Assembly (NCBI GenBank): GCA_964645555.1
Contig: CAZYBP010000024.1
Coordinates: 1-13,527 of the forward strand
Direction: 5' to 3'
Source: 2-02-FULL-38-15 sp964645555
GTDB taxonomy: Bacteria > Patescibacteriota > Microgenomatia > Daviesbacterales > UBA10151
DNA: 13,527 nucleotides
The translations under genes and the position numbers were made by a program. The notes under the pieces are model-generated. The model searched no databases. It worked only from the letters and a program-made list of their open reading frames with translations, and had not been told where the DNA came from. Of this stretch, positions 13,396 through 13,527 are shown in pieces (positions within the stretch are counted from its first letter, which is position 1; each line of letters begins with the position of its first letter).

Positions 13396-13527
13396 TTGGT
13401 ATTTATAAGCCAGTAAGGGATCTGCTAAAGCTATAGCTGCTACTTGTACCATATCTGCGCCGGCTGCTAAATATCTATCTACATCCTCTGGTTTTATAAT
13501 TCCCCCTCCGCCTAAGATTTGATATTT
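13381..13527 (-). CDS. C-terminus of a dihydroorotate dehydrogenase-like FMN protein (partial)
   Basis: The last 48 residues of a gene entering from the right edge, ending in TAG. It reads KYQILGGGGIIKPEDVDRYL, then AAGADMVQVAAIALADPLLA. The GGGGI...PEDV...LAAGADMVQV pattern is the phosphate-binding end of a TIM barrel as in class 1 dihydroorotate dehydrogenase, which oxidises dihydroorotate in pyrimidine synthesis. Other FMN-dependent barrels share this pattern, so no symbol is given. It overlaps the HAD gene by 15 bp tail-to-tail. Confidence 0.7.
   Translation of the reverse strand, partial: KYQILGGGGIIKPEDVDRYLAAGADMVQVAAIALADPLLAYKYQLNHL

Overview
This is an AT-rich bacterial window using genetic code 11: TGA ends several intact genes and tryptophan is TGG. 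It is densely packed, with ATGA start/stop overlaps and overlapping convergent 3' ends. Many starts lack a Shine-Dalgarno sequence, and several promoters sit so close to the start codon that the mRNA would be leaderless. Compact genes, a def-fmt pair, mreB and a TPR-tailed O-antigen ligase full of heptamer repeats suggest a Candidatus Patescibacteria/CPR genome, perhaps Microgenomates. That placement is inferred from style, not from a marker gene.

Left (2-6573, + strand): four genes that look like one functional unit. They are a diverged PrkA-type AAA+ ATPase cut by the window edge, a second PrkA of the canonical Bacillus-like type, a YeaH/YhbH (DUF444) protein with a von Willebrand-A MIDAS, and SpoVR. 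The PrkA-YeaH-SpoVR trio is a conserved cluster of sporulating and stationary-phase bacteria. Here it carries an extra, strongly altered PrkA paralogue, and both paralogues have two CxxC pairs. This is the strongest candidate for an under-described system.

Middle (6521-9068): fmt and def on the minus strand, broken by a 100-N scaffold gap that hides the end of def and the start of fmt. Divergent from def is an unrecognised 207-residue ORF behind a near-consensus promoter, with a possible frame break at its start. An AbrB-type antitoxin/PIN toxin pair follows.

Right (9065-13527): on the minus strand, an O-antigen ligase/polymerase-like membrane protein with a TPR tail, translationally coupled to a small unknown protein. 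Divergent from it are mreB and a HAD phosphatase-like gene. The C-terminus of a probable dihydroorotate dehydrogenase-like FMN protein enters from the right edge on the minus strand. The ligase gene and its upstream region hold at least seven tandem arrays with different sequences but the same 7-bp period, which is the most unusual DNA-level signal here.

No rRNA, tRNA, CRISPR array, insertion sequence or convincing intrinsic terminator was seen. No stretch over 300 bp lacks a gene, apart from what the N gap may hide.
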